DNA of 64,000 nucleotides. Origin: an uncultured Bacilli bacterium. Lineage in GTDB: Bacteria > Bacillota_I > Bacilli_A > RF39 > UBA660. Position numbers and translations under genes: made by a program. The stretch lies in NCBI GenBank assembly GCA_934148535.1, contig CAKPDF010000006.1, positions 19,416 through 83,415 of the forward strand, written 5' to 3'. Within the stretch, counting starts at the first letter, position 1. Each line of letters starts with the position of its first letter. Positions 44,669 to 53,397 of the stretch are shown one piece after another. The notes below the pieces were generated by a model that worked only from the letters and a program-made list of their open reading frames with translations, was not told where the DNA came from and did not search any database.

Positions 44669-45616
44669 ATGAATAATATATTATATATAGTTATGCCTTG
44701 TTATAATGAGGAAGAGGTTATTAGTGATACTGTGGATATTGTTACTAATAAATTAAAAAGTTTAATTAAAAAGAAAAAAATATCTAAGAATAGTAAACTT
44801 GTTATTATAGATGATGGGAGTAAAGATAATACTTTAAATATCGTTAAAAACTTACAGAAAAATAATAAGTATTTAATGATAATTAAGTTATCTAAAAATT
44901 GTGGTCATCAGGTGGCAATGTATGCTGGATATATGGAATCTATTAATGATGCTGATATGGTAATTAGTATGGATGCTGATTTACAGGATGATATAGATGC
45001 TGTGGATAAGATGATAGATGAATATTATAAGGGAAATGATATTGTATATGGTGTTAGAAATAATAGGGATACTGATACAGTATTTAAGAGAAATAGCGCT
45101 ATGATATTTTATAAACTCATGAAATTATTAGGAGTTAATATTATTTCTAATCATGCTGATTATAGGCTTATGAGTAAAAGGGCATTGATGTCTTTATCAA
45201 CTTATAAGGAATCTAATTTATTTATTAGGGGAATTGTTCCTAGTATTGGGTATCCTAGTAGTAAAGTTTATTATAAGAGATTAGAAAGAAAAGCTGGTAA
45301 GAGTAAATATAATTTGAAAAAGATGATTGGTCTTGCTATGGATGGTATTACTTCTTTTAGTGTTAAACCTATTAGAATAATTATTAATATTGGTTTTATT
45401 TTATCAATAATTAGCTTTATATACTTAATATATATTATTGTTGGTAAATTGCTTAATTTTAATTATGTTGATGGTTGGGCTTCTATAGCGTCTTTAGTTT
45501 GTTTTTTTGGTAGTTTTCAAATATTGTGTATTGGTATTATTGGAGAATATATATCTAAGATTTATATTGAAACTAAACAAAGACCAAAGTATTTTATTGA
45601 TTATATTATTAAGTGA
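44669..45616 (+). CDS. GT2 glycosyltransferase, GtrB/DPM1-like (polyprenyl-phosphate sugar synthase)
   Basis: 315 residues. A cytosolic GT-A domain has MPCYNEEE near the start, IDDGSKDNT and the DXD-type SMDADLQDD; two C-terminal membrane helices lie at about 230-255 and 270-295. Members load a sugar from a nucleotide donor onto undecaprenyl phosphate, which GT-C enzymes then use outside. This gives the flanking GT-C genes a donor-making partner. ATG 44669 follows AGGTGGTGAAG; the upstream in-frame ATG at 44657 has no RBS. A hairpin terminator follows. Confidence 0.82.
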   Translation: MNNILYIVMPCYNEEEVISDTVDIVTNKLKSLIKKKKISKNSKLVIIDDGSKDNTLNIVKNLQKNNKYLMIIKLSKNCGHQVAMYAGYMESINDADMVISMDADLQDDIDAVDKMIDEYYKGNDIVYGVRNNRDTDTVFKRNSAMIFYKLMKLLGVNIISNHADYRLMSKRALMSLSTYKESNLFIRGIVPSIGYPSSKVYYKRLERKAGKSKYNLKKMIGLAMDGITSFSVKPIRIIINIGFILSIISFIYLIYIIVGKLLNFNYVDGWASIASLVCFFGSFQILCIGIIGEYISKIYIETKQRPKYFIDYIIK

Positions 45617-45622
45617 TGGTTG

Positions 45623-45648
45623 CAAGTATTTATTACTTGTTTTCTTTT
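45623..45648 (+). terminator. Terminator after the GT2 gene
   Basis: CAAGTA and TACTTG arms around a 5-nt loop, followed by TTTTCTTTT. Confidence 0.6.
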
Positions 45649-45689
45649 GTTTATTGTGATAAAATTTCTTTAGAGTGTAGGTGTTTTTA

Positions 45690-47258
45690 ATGTTTAAATA
45701 TTTTAAAAGAAATAAGAAATTTATTTATAATTTTTTAGTTATTGTCTTATTTTGTTTAAGTGGATTTTTAATGTTATATAAATTAGGAGATATTCCTAAA
45801 GGGATTAATGTTGATGAGGCTGGTAGTTATTATGATGCTTTATGTTTAGTTAGATATGGTGTTGATAGATTTTTATATCATAATCCTGTTTATTTTATTA
45901 ATTATGGTGGTGGGATGAATGCTTTATATACTTATCTTGCTACTATATCTTTTAGATTGTTTGGTAACAGTATATGGAGTTTTAGGTTAGTAGCGGTTTT
46001 TGTTAGTTTTATTAGTTATATTTGTTATTATAAAATGGTTAGAATTTATAAGAGTAGAACTTTTTCTATATTTGTATTATTATTTTTAACTATATTACCT
46101 GTTTATATTATGAAATCAAGATGGGGTCTTGAATCTTATTTACTTAATCCAATGATTATAATTTCTTTATATTTTTATTTTATTACTATTGAAAAGAAAA
46201 AAAATATATGGTTTTTGGTTTGTGGAATTTTATTTGGTATAAGTCTTTATACTTATGCTATTAGTTATTTAATTATAACTTTATTTTTAGTTATTAGTGC
46301 TATATATTTAATTATTAAGAAAAATATAAAGATATCTAATTTGTTATGTTTATTTATTCCTGTTATTATTTTTGGAATACCATTACTTTTAATGTTACTT
46401 ATTGATAAAGGTATTATTTCTAATGAAATTGTTAATGATTATATTTCTATTCCTAAGATGTGGTTTTATAGAGGCGGGGAAATATCATTATTGAATATTA
46501 AATATTTTTTTAAGGATCTTGCTAGTATTTTTATAGGAAATTATTTAGTTTATAATTCTATTTCTAAATATGGAACTTTATATTATGTTAGTATTCCTAT
46601 TTGTATATTTGGTTTTATTATTTTGATATATAGGATTATAAAGAAAGATTGTGATTTATTAGATGTTTTTATGTTTATTTTATTTATAATAGTTTTTGGT
46701 GTGTGTTTGTGTATAAATGATTTAAATGTTAATAAAAGTAATGCTATATATGTATGTTTAGTATATTTTATAGTTATATTTTTAGAATGGTTATATACTA
46801 AGAAATATAGAATTTTATTATCTATTTTATTGTGTATATATTTTGTATCATTTATATCACTAACTAATTTTTACTTTAATAAATATAATAGTGTTTATAG
46901 TGATGTTCCTTTTTTTGAGGATAATTCTATATGGGATGCTATAGAGTATGCTAATGAGGTAAGAAATGATGATGGTAAGTTATATTTATTAGTTTTACAG
47001 GGATATATTTATCCTTTAATTAAGTATGATATTAGTCCTTATGAATTTAATGATGGTGCAGTATTTTTTAAGAGTCAGGAATTAGTTGTTTCTTTTTCCT
47101 ATTATAAATTTAGTGTTTTAGATTTTAGTGAATATAGTGATAAGAGTTCTGTGTTTGTTGTAGATGATGAAAGTACTAATTATTATTATTTGTTGAGAAG
47201 AGGTTTTTCTTATAAAAAAATAGGTAATTATTGTGTATTCTTTTATAATAATAATTAA
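45690..47258 (+). CDS. GT-C type membrane glycosyltransferase (PMT-like)
   Basis: 522 residues, about eleven membrane helices. The first outer loop reads GDIPKGINVDEAGSYYDALC; the DE pair (NVDEAGS) matches PMT/ArnT-like enzymes. FINYGGGMNALYTYLA and FGNSIWSFRLVAVF follow, typical of the family. ATG 45690 follows TAGGTG; GTG 45681 lies inside the RBS. It is probably another user of the lipid-linked sugar made by the GT2 enzyme upstream, glycosylating surface proteins (pilins are one candidate) or wall polymers. Confidence 0.7.
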   Translation: MFKYFKRNKKFIYNFLVIVLFCLSGFLMLYKLGDIPKGINVDEAGSYYDALCLVRYGVDRFLYHNPVYFINYGGGMNALYTYLATISFRLFGNSIWSFRLVAVFVSFISYICYYKMVRIYKSRTFSIFVLLFLTILPVYIMKSRWGLESYLLNPMIIISLYFYFITIEKKKNIWFLVCGILFGISLYTYAISYLIITLFLVISAIYLIIKKNIKISNLLCLFIPVIIFGIPLLLMLLIDKGIISNEIVNDYISIPKMWFYRGGEISLLNIKYFFKDLASIFIGNYLVYNSISKYGTLYYVSIPICIFGFIILIYRIIKKDCDLLDVFMFILFIIVFGVCLCINDLNVNKSNAIYVCLVYFIVIFLEWLYTKKYRILLSILLCIYFVSFISLTNFYFNKYNSVYSDVPFFEDNSIWDAIEYANEVRNDDGKLYLLVLQGYIYPLIKYDISPYEFNDGAVFFKSQELVVSFSYYKFSVLDFSEYSDKSSVFVVDDESTNYYYLLRRGFSYKKIGNYCVFFYNNN

Positions 47259-47323
47259 TTTTTAAAATATTATTTATATTTTATTTATTGTGATTTATAA
47301 TATATTTGAAAGCGAGTGATTAT

Positions 47324-47818
47324 ATGAGAAAAATTTTTATTGGATTTATTAGTTTTATTTTGGTTATTGGAATTATAGGAGTTAATGTATATATATCTAT
47401 ATCTAATAGTATTAGTTCTAATTCTATAAAAAATAATGTTAGTAATAATTTTATGTCTGGTATTATATATGATGATAATGGAAATAAGAGTGAGATATTT
47501 AATACTATTGTTAGATTAAGTGGATTAGATGAGGATACTGTTTTAAAATTAATGGAGAATGAAACTGCTAAAAAATATATAACTGATGTTGTTAACAGTA
47601 TTTATGATTATAATTTAACAGGTGATGATAGTTATAAATATACTGGGGATAAGATATATGATATAGTAGATCAAAATATTGATAAGGTTATGAGTGAGAT
47701 TGATTATCCTTTTAGTGAGAGTGATAAGAGAGAGGTTATTAAATATATGAATAATAATATGGATTATATTATTGATACTATATATAGTACTGATATAGGA
47801 GGTTATACTCGTGATTAA
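47324..47818 (+). CDS. Anchored extracytoplasmic protein of unknown function
   Basis: 164 residues with one N-terminal membrane helix (about 4-25). The outer domain is helical and acidic (GLDEDTVLKLMENETAKKYITD, split: GLDEDTVLKL, ENETAKKYI). ATG 47324 follows GAAAGCGAG; the upstream TTG at 47306 lacks an RBS. It overlaps the next small membrane gene by 8 bases, suggesting the two products work together. No family recognised. Confidence 0.5.
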   Translation: MRKIFIGFISFILVIGIIGVNVYISISNSISSNSIKNNVSNNFMSGIIYDDNGNKSEIFNTIVRLSGLDEDTVLKLMENETAKKYITDVVNSIYDYNLTGDDSYKYTGDKIYDIVDQNIDKVMSEIDYPFSESDKREVIKYMNNNMDYIIDTIYSTDIGGYTRD

Positions 47819-48143
47819 TTTTAGAGAAATATTTAATGTTAAGTATGGTTATATTGGTATTGGTATAATTGTATTACTTTTATTAATACTTATATTTGTT
47901 AATAAAGATTTATTTAAGAGTTTTAGAAATGTTGGGGTTATTCTTATTGTTTCTGGTATTATTAGTATTATTATTGGATTGTTATTTAATTTTGGTATTA
48001 ATATATTTGTTGATAATACTTATAAGGTATTTGTTGATGTTATAGGTAATAGTTTTTATAGTAGTTTACTTGTTAGGGGAGGTATTTGTTTAGTTTTTGG
48101 TATTATGTTAGAGATTATTGGATGTGTAAAGAAAGAAAGTTAG
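47811..48143 (+). CDS. Small membrane protein of unknown function
   Basis: 110 residues with three hydrophobic segments at about 14-30, 38-60 and 82-105. It starts GTG behind AGGAGG, overlapping the previous gene by 8 bases. No family recognised; probably a partner of the anchored protein upstream. Confidence 0.5.
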   Translation: MINFREIFNVKYGYIGIGIIVLLLLILIFVNKDLFKSFRNVGVILIVSGIISIIIGLLFNFGINIFVDNTYKVFVDVIGNSFYSSLLVRGGICLVFGIMLEIIGCVKKES

Positions 48144-48153
48144 GTGTGTTAGT

Positions 48154-49203
48154 GTGAGTAATGAGGGAATTTCATTATTACAATTTATTATTAATAATCA
48201 GGACTCTATTATTATTCAGCTTAGTGGTACTGTTAGTTTTATATCTTCTTTAGTAATGTATGCTACTATTTCAAAACGTAGTGTATTAAAAAGAAAGAAT
48301 AAATATGATAATAGTAAAATTATTTATAGTACTGATTTTTTTAAAAGAGATAATTCAAAACCTGTTAAAGAAGTATTTAATGAATCTATAGAGAAGGCAA
48401 AATATAAAATTTATGGATATTTAGATAATAAAGATGTTAGTGATGAAGTTTTTAAAATTGCTAATGATAATTTAAAAACTATAGTTGATACATCTAGTTG
48501 GAGTCGTAGCTTTTTTCAGTGCTTTTATTTTGCAGCGGGTTCTTATTTTGGTAAAACTCATTCAATTGCAATGAACAAATTTATTGAAATTAGAAATATG
48601 GTGATGAACAAAACTAATAATATAGAACATACTTTAGTACATGAATTGTTACATGCTGCTTCTAGTTATAGAACTAATGATAAGTTAGGTAGCGGTTTTC
48701 ATATTAGGAATAATAATGGCTCTATTGGTGTTGGGATAAATGAGGGATATACTGATTATCTTACTAATAATATTCTTAATCATGAAAGAGGGACAGGCTA
48801 TACATATGAGGTTAAAGTAATTGAACTTTTAGAATTGATTGTTGGTGACGATAAACTATTAAATTTCTATTTTAAGAGCGATTTATATGGACTTGTTAAC
48901 GAGTTATCTAAATATCAAGATATGGATAGAGTTAAGCAATTCATTCTTGATATGGATACAGTTACTTTTGGTAGATATTTTAATTTTAGTAAATATTTTG
49001 GTGGTAAAATTAATTTTTCTGAGGATGTTGACATTCTTTCTCCAATTTATGATAGAATTAAAGTGTTTTTATATGAAACATATTCTAATAAAATGCTTAA
49101 GGAAAATAATGATGCTAATTTAGATGAGGATAAGAAGTTTTTAGATTTGTTGTTTTCACTTGATGATAAAGAATATATAAAGAGTGGGAAAAAGATAAAA
49201 TAG
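48154..49203 (+). CDS. Membrane-anchored zincin-like metallopeptidase
   Basis: 349 residues. A single hydrophobic segment near 22-40 is followed by a large domain with HELLH (His163, Glu164, His167). INEGYTDYL, 30 residues later, brings Glu197 as a likely third zinc ligand, the gluzincin spacing. The protease family is not named with confidence. It may process pilins or secreted substrates of the adjacent apparatus; this is positional inference. It starts GTG behind TAGGTGTG. Which side of the membrane the domain faces is uncertain. Confidence 0.65.
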   Translation: MSNEGISLLQFIINNQDSIIIQLSGTVSFISSLVMYATISKRSVLKRKNKYDNSKIIYSTDFFKRDNSKPVKEVFNESIEKAKYKIYGYLDNKDVSDEVFKIANDNLKTIVDTSSWSRSFFQCFYFAAGSYFGKTHSIAMNKFIEIRNMVMNKTNNIEHTLVHELLHAASSYRTNDKLGSGFHIRNNNGSIGVGINEGYTDYLTNNILNHERGTGYTYEVKVIELLELIVGDDKLLNFYFKSDLYGLVNELSKYQDMDRVKQFILDMDTVTFGRYFNFSKYFGGKINFSEDVDILSPIYDRIKVFLYETYSNKMLKENNDANLDEDKKFLDLLFSLDDKEYIKSGKKIK

Positions 49204-49204
49204 A

Positions 49205-49262
49205 GTACATAAATACTTTACAAATTTGTGATTATTAAAAAATATTTAATAATGTACTTTTA
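49205..49262 (+). terminator. Terminator ending the glycosylation and zincin gene set
   Basis: AGTACAT and ATGTACT arms form the outer stem, with AATATTTAATAAT-type pairing inside, followed by TTTTATT. It lies just before the strong promoter of the first VirB2-like gene. Confidence 0.45.
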
Positions 49263-49267
49263 TTAAC

Positions 49268-49296
49268 TTGACAAATGTTATATTTTAATGTAGAAT
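49268..49296 (+). promoter_or_regulatory. Strong promoter of the VirB2-like genes
   Basis: TTGACA (49268-49273), a 17-bp spacer and TAGAAT (49291-49296), 25 bases before the ATG. It is one of the best sigma-A matches in the window, in keeping with abundant pilin-type product. Confidence 0.75.
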
Positions 49297-49321
49297 TTTA
49301 AGTATGTAAGGAGGAGTTAAT

Positions 49322-49660
49322 ATGTTATTTTTAGCAGATACTTGTGAGGCTTTAGAACCAATAATTAAGCTTGTGAAGGCTTTTTTAAATTTAATTAAGT
49401 TTGGTATTCCAATTGTTTTAATTGTATTAGGAACAATTGATTTAGGAAAGGCTGTAATGGCTAGTAAAGATGATGAGATGAAAAAAGCTCAAACAACTTT
49501 ATTAAAGAGAGTTATTTATGCAGTTGTGATTTTCTTATTAGTTACAATTGTTCAATTGGTTATGGGATTAGTTTCAAGTAATGCAAATCAAGAAGCTATC
49601 AGTTGGCAAAGTTGTTGGAACAACACAAATTCTACCGATGAAATTGATGCTGCTCAATAG
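49322..49660 (+). CDS. VirB2/TrbC-like two-helix membrane protein (pilin candidate)
   Basis: 112 residues. Two membrane helices, FGIPIVLIVLGTIDLGKAV (about 33-51) and VIYAVVIFLLVTIVQLVMG (about 65-84), are separated by a short basic loop SKDDEMKKAQTTLLKR. This is the VirB2-family layout. The C-terminus has SWQSCWNN, matched by SWYQCWN in the next gene. Strong promoter, AAGGAGG RBS and a terminator directly after it suggest separate, high expression as a subunit. Confidence 0.65.
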   Translation: MLFLADTCEALEPIIKLVKAFLNLIKFGIPIVLIVLGTIDLGKAVMASKDDEMKKAQTTLLKRVIYAVVIFLLVTIVQLVMGLVSSNANQEAISWQSCWNNTNSTDEIDAAQ

Positions 49661-49677
49661 TTGGTTAGTTATATATT

Positions 49678-49699
49678 AAAAGTTCTTATGAACTTTTTT
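49678..49699 (+). terminator. Terminator between the two VirB2-like genes
   Basis: AAAAGTTC and GAACTTTT arms (8 bp) with a 4-nt loop, followed by TTTATTT. Read-through would supply the second gene, for which no separate promoter is evident. Confidence 0.7.
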
Positions 49700-49715
49700 A
49701 TTTGGAGGAATTGAT

Positions 49716-50267
49716 ATGTACTTTTTAGGTATGTGTACGGGACTTTATCCTTTTATTAAACTTGCAAAAACTGTTTTAAATTTACTTAAGATTGCTGTTC
49801 CTATAGCGCTTATTGTTTTTGGAACAATTGATTTTGTTAAGGCAGTTATTGCTAATAAAGATGATGATATGAAAAAAGCACAGAATATGTTTGTTAAAAG
49901 AGTTATTTATGCAGTTGCTTTTTTCTTAATTAATACTATTGTATTAGTACTTTTTAACTTAATGGCAGAAGCTGAGCCGATTGATGCAGAGGGACAAATT
50001 CTTGATGTTAAGTCTTGGTATCAGTGTTGGAATTGTACATCTAAAGATCAATGTCAAAAAGCAGATGTTGTTAGTGATAGATCTGGTAGCTTTTATAGTA
50101 CAAAAGATGTGAGTGCAGATATTGATGATAAATTCAAGATTGTTTGTAGTCGTGATAGTTCTGATGCTAAATATTTATGTTCTATAGTTGAAAAGACTGA
50201 TTCTAGTGATAATAATGGTAATGGTTCTGGAATTAATGAATGTAAAGATGGACAATGTCTAAAATAG
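49716..50267 (+). CDS. VirB2-like two-helix protein with cysteine-containing tail
   Basis: 183 residues. The first 90 repeat the pattern of the gene before (VLNLLKIAVPIALIVFG, ANKDDDMKKAQNMFVKRVIYAV), with the tail SWYQCWNCTSKDQC and a further 80-residue hydrophilic region ending NECKDGQCLK. The tail has six cysteines and may be disulfide-bonded outside the cell. It is probably a minor or variant subunit of the same structure. RBS GGAGG before the ATG. Confidence 0.6.
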   Translation: MYFLGMCTGLYPFIKLAKTVLNLLKIAVPIALIVFGTIDFVKAVIANKDDDMKKAQNMFVKRVIYAVAFFLINTIVLVLFNLMAEAEPIDAEGQILDVKSWYQCWNCTSKDQCQKADVVSDRSGSFYSTKDVSADIDDKFKIVCSRDSSDAKYLCSIVEKTDSSDNNGNGSGINECKDGQCLK

Positions 50268-50270
50268 TTT

Positions 50271-50304
50271 AAAAACATTATTTGTATAAAATAGTGTTTT
50301 TTTT
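50271..50304 (+). terminator. Terminator after the second VirB2-like gene
   Basis: AAAACATTATTT and AAATAGTGTTTT arms (12 bp, one wobble) with a 5-nt loop and a T-run. Confidence 0.75.
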
Positions 50305-50350
50305 ATATAAGTATATTTTGATTATAATTTCAACAAATTTCATATGCAAT

Positions 50351-50379
50351 TTGACAAAATAGGTTAATTATGATATTAT
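50351..50379 (+). promoter_or_regulatory. Promoter of the 50410-53263 gene set
   Basis: TTGACA (50351-50356), a 17-bp spacer and TATTAT (50374-50379), 30 bases before the ATG at 50410. Confidence 0.65.
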
Positions 50380-50409
50380 TTTATTAGTTTTAAAAAAAGG
50401 AGTGGTGAT

Positions 50410-50670
50410 ATGGAATTTAACGTAAGAGATATTTTGACTATAGGTGATCAAAAGTATATAACTTTGTCTACTTTGATAGATAATAATATTAAATATGGTT
50501 TTATGAATCTACTTGATGAAAATGATGAACCAACAGGGCAGTATGTAATATTTTATGATGATAATTTTGGTAATTTGAAGGCTTTAAATGATGAAGGGAT
50601 ATTCAATGCTTTATTACCAAAATTTCAAAAAAATTTGAAAGAAAGTATTAATAATATTTTGAAGGGATAG
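50410..50670 (+). CDS. Small DUF1292-like protein
   Basis: 86 residues, no membrane segment. Strand-rich start VRDILTIGDQKYITLSTLI and EPTGQYVIFYDD resemble the small acidic DUF1292/YrzB-type fold. A second gene of similar layout lies at 52994, so two such proteins flank the large membrane protein between them. RBS AAGGAG. Function unknown. Confidence 0.45.
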   Translation: MEFNVRDILTIGDQKYITLSTLIDNNIKYGFMNLLDENDEPTGQYVIFYDDNFGNLKALNDEGIFNALLPKFQKNLKESINNILKG

Positions 50671-50690
50671 TTTAAGGAGGTTTTGTAGTT

Positions 50691-52994
50691 ATGAATGGAT
50701 ATGAAAAATTAAGAAATGATATTAAAAATTTAAGTGTTTCTGCTGAAGATTTAGAGGGATATAATAATTTACTTGCTATAGTTAATGAAAGTGAGGAAGC
50801 TTATTCTAGAGGTGATAGTGATTTAGTAGAGGTTGGAGGACTTCATATTTTAAGAGATGATGTAGAATTCTTTAAGGAATGGATGGATTATTTAAAACTT
50901 GATTATCGTACTTATTCTCACGGTGATTCATCTGATTCTAGTGATGGTCCATCAGGGGATGATGAACCATCAGAATCTGTTGGTGAAGAGAGGGAAATTG
51001 GTAAAATTGAGAAATTGATTGCTGCTGGTGTTGCTGCTTCTAATGATCCTGCTGATAAAGAGGAGTTAGATAAATTATTAGCAGAAAAGAATGAGGATGA
51101 TAGAAAGTTATTTAGACAAAAACTTTCTGGTAATTTGCGACCTGTTAACTCTGTTGAAGATGCTTTAGTTAATGATGGTTCATTACTTAGTTGTCTATCT
51201 TCTTTATCAAAAGATGATGCTAGATTTGGCTCTTTAATGTCAATCATGCGTGTTAGTTTGGAGCAAGAAGAAAATAAAGATAATTTAGTTATGATAGGTT
51301 GTTATGCTGTTTTAGAGTCACGTGCTGATGAATTTATTAAATTACTTAATGATACTGGTTTAAATATTGTACCTTCTGTTAATTTTAATGCTGGAAGAGC
51401 TAAGGAATTTGCTGCATTAGAGCAAGTTATTAAGCAATATGATGATATTATCAAAAGCACACAAGCTGAAATTAATGATTGTAGGGCAAAACATGATTCT
51501 GGTGTGTTAAGTGATGATGATTTTAAAATTAAAATTACAGAATTAGAAGAAAAATTACATCAAGCAGAAAGAAAATTATATTCTTTGAATGTACGTCGTA
51601 GTGCTTTTATTAAAGAGAAAGAGTTTATTGAGAATTCTACTGTTATATTTCCATTAAGTGATTCTGGTGATATTATAAAGAATACTCAACAATTAGCTAA
51701 AGAATTGGATAGTAATTTGAGTCTTTCATTTAATTGTGGTACTTTATTAGGAATTGTTAGGGCTAGTTTAGAACCTGAGAATCAAGATAAGGTTGTTAAG
51801 GTAGGTAATTATTCTATTTTGGAAAGTCGTGTTGATGAATTTATAAAATTAATGAAGACTTTTGGGTTATCTATTGGAGCTAGTTATTATGAGCCTAAAA
51901 TAGAAGAATTAAAGGGTAAGAATAATGTAGATGATTTGGTTAAGATTAAAGAAGCTTATTATAAAATAATTGATGATGTTGTTAATAATTTTGATAATGG
52001 TTTTGATTTTAAAAATTCTACTGTTCAGCAATTAGATGATAAGATAAAGGAATTAGTTGAAAATCATGAAAGATATTCTGATTTAAAAAACTGGGAAAAT
52101 TTTGAAAAGCTTGATAAAGAGTTAAAAGAAGATATTAATAAAAAATTAGTTAATAAGTTAAAAAGAACTCAAAAAGCTGCTGAAGAAAAAAATCAAAATA
52201 AAATTTGGTTAAAAGCTTTAGCAGGAGCTGCTGGATTTGCAGTTGGTGTTGGTATAAATGCCGCAATTGGTGCTGTGCCTGTATTAGGTAGTTGTATAAT
52301 GGTATATGCTGGAGCTAGATCTTTATATCAAGCTGGTAAATTAGGATGTGCTATTGCTACAAAGATCAATAAGGGAGTTGAACCTGCTATTATTACTAAG
52401 TTTAAAGATAAAATTCCTGAGAAAATTAAAAGGGCAGCTGCTATTGCTTTTGAGAAACCAAAAAATCCTTATGCTAAATGGTTTGTTAATGGTGCTTCTT
52501 TAGGTTATATGGCTGATCGTATATTTGATATAAGCGGTAGAATAGGTAATTTAATGAAGCCTCAGGTTGCTCCTACTCAAGCACCTTCACCTTCGCCAGA
52601 ACCTACAGCAGAAACTACTGGTAATGGAATAAAGACTGATTGGTCTGAGTATGATCGTGGAATTGTTAGAGGTACTACGAAACCAGTAGTTGATCCTACG
52701 CCAGAACCTGTTGTTCCTGTTCCTACACCTGAACCTATTATTCCTGAAATACAACCAGGTGATGTTATTGATTTAAGTGGTTTACAAAATGGTTTTGCTA
52801 GTTCTTATGGTACTGGGTATACTTCACTTGATGTAACTCGTGGAGTAGGTGCTATATTTGATAAATCAAATGTTGTAAATGGTGAGACATGGTATCATTT
52901 TCTTCAACCTAATGGTGCTGGTTATGCATGGTTTAAGAAGAGTGATATTGATGAATTACTTAAGGCTACTGTTAGTAATGGAAGGAGCTTATAA
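50691..52994 (+). CDS. Large multi-domain protein with repeats, membrane hairpin and C-terminal SH3-like domain
   Basis: 767 residues. A repeated module of about 70 residues is visible at least twice: VMIGCYAVLESRADEFIKLL near 202-221 and VVKVGNYSILESRVDEFIKLM near 364-384, each preceded by GSLMSIMRVSLE or GIVRASLEPE. A weaker copy lies at 47-65 (VEVGGLHILRDDVEFF). Coiled-coil stretches follow. Two small-residue hydrophobic helices (about 507-545) are followed by a Pro/Thr-rich linker (about 625-690). The C-terminal GETWYHFLQPNGAGYAWFKKSD suggests a bacterial SH3-like wall-binding domain. It may link the apparatus to the wall. Confidence 0.5.
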   Translation: MNGYEKLRNDIKNLSVSAEDLEGYNNLLAIVNESEEAYSRGDSDLVEVGGLHILRDDVEFFKEWMDYLKLDYRTYSHGDSSDSSDGPSGDDEPSESVGEEREIGKIEKLIAAGVAASNDPADKEELDKLLAEKNEDDRKLFRQKLSGNLRPVNSVEDALVNDGSLLSCLSSLSKDDARFGSLMSIMRVSLEQEENKDNLVMIGCYAVLESRADEFIKLLNDTGLNIVPSVNFNAGRAKEFAALEQVIKQYDDIIKSTQAEINDCRAKHDSGVLSDDDFKIKITELEEKLHQAERKLYSLNVRRSAFIKEKEFIENSTVIFPLSDSGDIIKNTQQLAKELDSNLSLSFNCGTLLGIVRASLEPENQDKVVKVGNYSILESRVDEFIKLMKTFGLSIGASYYEPKIEELKGKNNVDDLVKIKEAYYKIIDDVVNNFDNGFDFKNSTVQQLDDKIKELVENHERYSDLKNWENFEKLDKELKEDINKKLVNKLKRTQKAAEEKNQNKIWLKALAGAAGFAVGVGINAAIGAVPVLGSCIMVYAGARSLYQAGKLGCAIATKINKGVEPAIITKFKDKIPEKIKRAAAIAFEKPKNPYAKWFVNGASLGYMADRIFDISGRIGNLMKPQVAPTQAPSPSPEPTAETTGNGIKTDWSEYDRGIVRGTTKPVVDPTPEPVVPVPTPEPIIPEIQPGDVIDLSGLQNGFASSYGTGYTSLDVTRGVGAIFDKSNVVNGETWYHFLQPNGAGYAWFKKSDIDELLKATVSNGRSL

Positions 52995-53263
52995 TGAAAG
53001 ATAAAATTATTGAATTAAATAATGGGAAAAATTATTATGTTTTGGAAGATTTAACTTTAGATGATAAATATTATATTTATTGTTCTTTGGTTAATGAAGT
53101 TAACGAAACTGTTGATGAAAATAATTTTGTTATTGTTGAAGTAAGAAGAAAAGTTGATGGTTCATATAGTTTAATTGATATTGATGATGAAAATGATATA
53201 TTTTTGATAACTAATTTATTCTTAAATAAAATAAAGAAAAGTGAAAAAAAAGCTAATATATAG
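52994..53263 (+). CDS. Small acidic DUF1292-like protein
   Basis: 89 residues starting MKDKIIELNNGKNYYVLEDL; NFVIVEVRRKVDGSYSLIDI follows. Its layout resembles the 86-residue protein at 50410. It overlaps the large protein's stop by one base (TAATG), with AGGAG upstream. Its last codons form the left arm of a terminator. Confidence 0.45.
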   Translation: MKDKIIELNNGKNYYVLEDLTLDDKYYIYCSLVNEVNETVDENNFVIVEVRRKVDGSYSLIDIDDENDIFLITNLFLNKIKKSEKKANI

Positions 53264-53290
53264 AGTTTCTTTCTATTATTAGCTTTTTTT
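53247..53290 (+). terminator. Terminator after the DUF1292-like gene
   Basis: AAAAAGCTAATA and TATTAGCTTTTT arms (12 bp) around an 18-nt loop with a T-run. The stem overlaps the end of the coding region. Confidence 0.75.
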
Positions 53291-53397
53291 GATAAATTTT
53301 ATATATTTTTATTTTATAATTTACTTTTATTTTTTTTATTAACATGATATAATTAGAGTATAATTTATAGTTTATTTTATTAATATGAGGTGAAATT

